The notes under the pieces: model-generated | The model's input: the letters and a program-made list of their open reading frames with translations, nothing else | Databases searched by the model: none | What the model was told of the DNA's origin: nothing | DNA from: Amaranthus tricolor | Taxonomy: Eukaryota; Streptophyta; Magnoliopsida; Caryophyllales; Amaranthaceae | NCBI RefSeq assembly: GCF_026212465.1 | Contig: NC_080056.1 | Location: 12,406,642-12,470,641 of the forward strand | DNA: 64,000 nucleotides | Direction: 5' to 3' | Translations under genes and position numbers: made by a program | In this document: positions 61,393 through 64,000 of the stretch, one piece after another | How positions within the stretch are numbered: the first letter of the stretch is position 1 | Layout of the letters: each line of letters begins with the position of its first letter

Positions 61393-62960
61393 GAGTTGTA
61401 CATTGTATAGCAATGAAATCAAACAAGATTCATCCAAAATTTTATGAAGGTTCATAGGCATATACATCAATTGTATAACTATAAATAATAATTGTTACCT
61501 TTGTTTTTAAAATTGTAGATTAATGTTTTTTTAAACTATATTCCCTAAAAGTTTTTTTTTTTCAATCCCAAATAAAATCATAAGACCTTCTTTTCCATAT
61601 CTTTTCTTTTTAGTTATTTTATTTTCTTAAAGTTTTTTAAAACTGGATGAGTGGCTATTTTCAGGTTTGATTCACCACATTTTTAGAATTACTTAGTAAG
61701 AATAAGGTTGAAAATAAATCGAGCTGGAAATAGGCTTTGTATTTTCTAAGAGAATTGGACCTAAAAAAAGTTTTAAAATAGGCTGGAAAGGGCTTTTTTA
61801 CATTTTGAAATATGGACTTTGTTACATTAAAAAAAAAAAAAAAAAAACTTTACACAACCTTATACTGCAGAACTTATTAGTGCCTGTTTTGTGCATTTTA
61901 ATGAGGTATTTGAACATTGTATTGTAAGTGTCCCGTTTATTTTGTTTGATCATTTATACATTGTATTTTAAGTGTTTTCGAGTGCTAATTGAAATCATTG
62001 CCATTTCACTTGTTCTAATCTTTGGATTATTGGTGATCACTGTGTGATAATGGATATGATTTCTGAAAAACTTTTTACATAAAAATGGGTCGGGCTGGTT
62101 CACAGAGTAAAAACAAGGCTGCATAGTATCGCATTGCCCACGTTGCAAAGGTTTTCAAAAGAAACGAATTGGTTTTCCCGTGTTGTAAAGGTGTAGAAAA
62201 AAATCGCGTTTTCGGCCGCATCAAGTGATATCTTATGGTTTCAAACGATATTTTAGGCGACATGATAACTGGATCACTCTTGTTACCGCATCAACGTTCC
62301 ATTACCGCGAATGGCGACCGTTACCTCATTTTTACATTATGGGCTAGATTGGGGTGGGTTTTATAGCTTAGTCCATTTTCAATCCATTTTTTTATTTTAC
62401 AGGGCTCAATTCGACCCAACTCATTTTTATTTGAGTCCAATCCAACCTGCATTCGGCTCATTGAACATCTCTATTCATGCCTATAGCCAGCTTAACTTTA
62501 AATTCAAAATAGGGAAAATAACTGCTAACAAATAGGAAATACATGAACTCAAACACGTAAACAATGATATAGATACAAATCATATACACAATGATAATCA
62601 AAATTCCATAACTAAAATCAGCTCGTCTTGCATGAGACCGTGTCACCATAAGATGAGTCTATATAATAGCTTATTTTTTCAATTGATTACCTTTAAGATC
62701 ATAAGTAATCGTTTAAGGTTATGAGTAATTACTCTAAGACTATAAAAAGTGATTATATTAAAATTATAAGTGATCACTTTAACATTATAAGTGATCATTT
62801 TAAGACAAAAAATGTATATTGGATCAACCCGATAAAGATGGTCTCACCGTGAGACCATCTCATTTAAGAATTAGTGAACTAAAATTTGTACAAACACCTA
62901 GTAAATGATTAATCATCATTTCAATGAATCCCATCCAAAACAGGGTCTAAAAGAAATGGG
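61393..62960. other. Non-genic stretch with repeat fragments
   Basis: No gene was recognised. A hairpin repeat lies at about 62617-62880: GTCTTGCATGAGACCGTGTC on the left, GGTCTCACCGTGAGACCATC on the right, with repeated TTATAAGTGATCACTTTAA words between. An 18-A run is at about 61828. GC-richer DNA at 62090-62300 could be a hAT-type MITE fragment (GGGTCGGGCTGG) but has no paired end. Confidence 0.4.
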
Positions 62961-63011
62961 AAATAAAGCATACCAATACCCCATCACAAGAAGGTTGCGA
63001 TTTGAAAAATA

Positions 63012-63317
63012 TCAGCACTGATGACGACAAACAGGACAAGTCTGACTCAAGGGAAGCCATTTATCAATACAATCACCATGAAAAAGATGGAAGCAATCTA
63101 GAAATTCTACCATTTCTCCATCTTCATAGTCATCCAAGCATATAGAACACCGTTTTTCATCATCTCCTTTAAGCATAAACTTGGATGAGTATTCAACTTT
63201 TGGCCTCAAATTTATAATCATCTCAGATTCAGCTTCATGACATGCTGTATTAAGACAACTTAGGAGACATAATATACCAGCCATTGGCATTAAGGATAAC
63301 AAGTCTAGAAAAAACAT
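63012..63317 (-). CDS. Small RING-H2 protein (E3 ubiquitin ligase type)
   Basis: 101 residues as read. The C-terminal half is a complete C3H2C3 RING: CSIC, then DCFHLFHGDCIDKW, then CPVC, ending QC three residues later. RING-H2 domains recruit E2 enzymes for ubiquitin transfer. The first 25 residues (MFFLDLLSLMPMAGILCLLSC) are hydrophobic and could be a membrane anchor or signal. Family members are usually longer, so the 5' part may be missing or be in an upstream exon; a MITE starts within about 15 bp of the start codon. No breaks inside the frame. Confidence 0.65.
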   Translation of the reverse strand: MFFLDLLSLMPMAGILCLLSCLNTACHEAESEMIINLRPKVEYSSKFMLKGDDEKRCSICLDDYEDGEMVEFLDCFHLFHGDCIDKWLPLSQTCPVCRHQC

Positions 63318-63327
63318 GGACTAACGT

Positions 63328-63594
63328 ACACTATGTTTGGACCGAGGAAAATAAAAAAAAAAAAGAAACGAAAGGATTTAAAAGTTAAGATGTATTTGTC
63401 TTTATTTGAATAACGAATTCGAAGACTAACTATTTGGAAGGAAAGGATTTGAATGGATTCGAAGACTAAAGATTTTGAAGGAAAAATAAAATTTTTCTCT
63501 TCTTTTTTTCTCCCTTCGTTTCCTACCCCTTTTTTTGTTTCCTTCTCCTTCTCTTCCTCTCTTTTCCGTCCTATGTTGTTATCCAAACAAAGTG
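63328..63594. mobile_element. Probable MITE adjoining the RING-H2 ORF
   Basis: The left side reads ACACTATGTTTGGACCGAGG and the right side CCGTCC...TATCCAAACAAAGTGT; the ends pair as ACACT(A/T)TGTTTGGA. Purine-rich left and pyrimidine-rich right halves (GAAGGAAAAA... and TTTTCTCCCTTCG...) also pair. Any target duplication is unclear. Confidence 0.55.
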
Positions 63595-64000
63595 TAAATT
63601 TTGTATTGGATAGGGGTTAATAACTCATTAATTAGCCGTTTTGGATCATAATTTTTTTAACAGTATGTAGAAAAATCTCAGCATTCTTTTGTGTGGTCTG
63701 GATTTCTGGAATAGTTCAACAATATCAGTTGAAATGAACAAAAGCTCATAGTGTCAAACAATTTAAGATTACCAGTAATGTCTTTATTAAAGTATTTTCT
63801 GAATATTTAATTAGTTCAATTATAAAGCGAGGACTAAGTTTTTTAATGTGTAAAATATATTTTGAATATGCAGATCTTTGTATGCAACTTGGAATTTTGA
63901 AGATTTCTGGACGAAAATGAAAATTTTTTTGAATTATTTTTTTTTTGACGACTTGTATGCAACTTAAATAAGCTATTGACTTAACAGGGCTTACTTCTTC
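63595..64000. other. Non-genic AT-rich right edge
   Basis: No gene or clear repeat was recognised. Confidence 0.45.

Overview
This window is plant nuclear DNA from a eudicot. It is AT-rich, has spliced genes with GT-AG introns, a P-class pentatricopeptide gene, plant-type F-box and RING-H2 genes, and dense nested transposons. The style of the hairpin repeats and of the Tat-type Ty3/gypsy element resembles Amaranthaceae (Caryophyllales), but that placement is only an inference.

Layout. 1-5.9 kb: a decayed Ty1/copia element interrupted by two inverted solo LTRs of one family, each with recognisable 5-bp target duplications. 5.9-13.2 kb: a broken F-box gene, an intact intronless plastid-type PPR gene (8199-10085), an F-box C-terminal fragment and a second broken F-box gene; the last two lie in a local duplication. 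14.8-16.7 kb: a MULE-type MITE and an AT-rich long-TIR element. 17.5-22.1 kb: the spliced adenylate kinase 6 gene (AAK6), with a SINE and a Stowaway-like MITE in an intron. 25.0-32.0 kb: a five-exon minus-strand gene for a 1168-residue RD/RE-rich nuclear-type protein. 33.5 kb: a copia RNase H fossil. 34.7-37.2 kb: an internally deleted MULE carrying a GRF zinc-finger ORF. 39-43.3 kb: a hairpin MITE, a TA microsatellite, a GC-rich hAT MITE with perfect target duplication, and a 5'-truncated CACTA element. 43.6-44.2 kb: a pseudogene of a GUB_WAK-domain (ATL20/21/22-like) protein. 46.3-59.6 kb: a complete, very young 13.3-kb Ty3/gypsy Tat-lineage retrotransposon. 60.2-61.4 kb: a Tourist-like MITE nested in another of its own family. 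63.0-63.3 kb: a small RING-H2 gene directly beside another MITE.

The most interesting object is the Tat element. Its LTRs differ by one substitution and one 9-bp indel, the target duplication is intact, and the 1845-residue gag-pol frame is uninterrupted, with protease, RT, two RNase H domains and a D,D35E integrase. Between pol and the 3' LTR lies a separate multi-exon antisense gene, with its own TATA box, encoding a Transposase_28-like (PF04195 type) N-terminal region and a long coiled coil. A short motif (TCGATAAGTCGGACCC) is tandemly arrayed beyond the antisense gene's 3' end and scattered about ten times upstream of its promoter. Antisense ORFs are known in Tat-lineage elements; the splicing, the promoter and the motif arrangement are what deserve testing.
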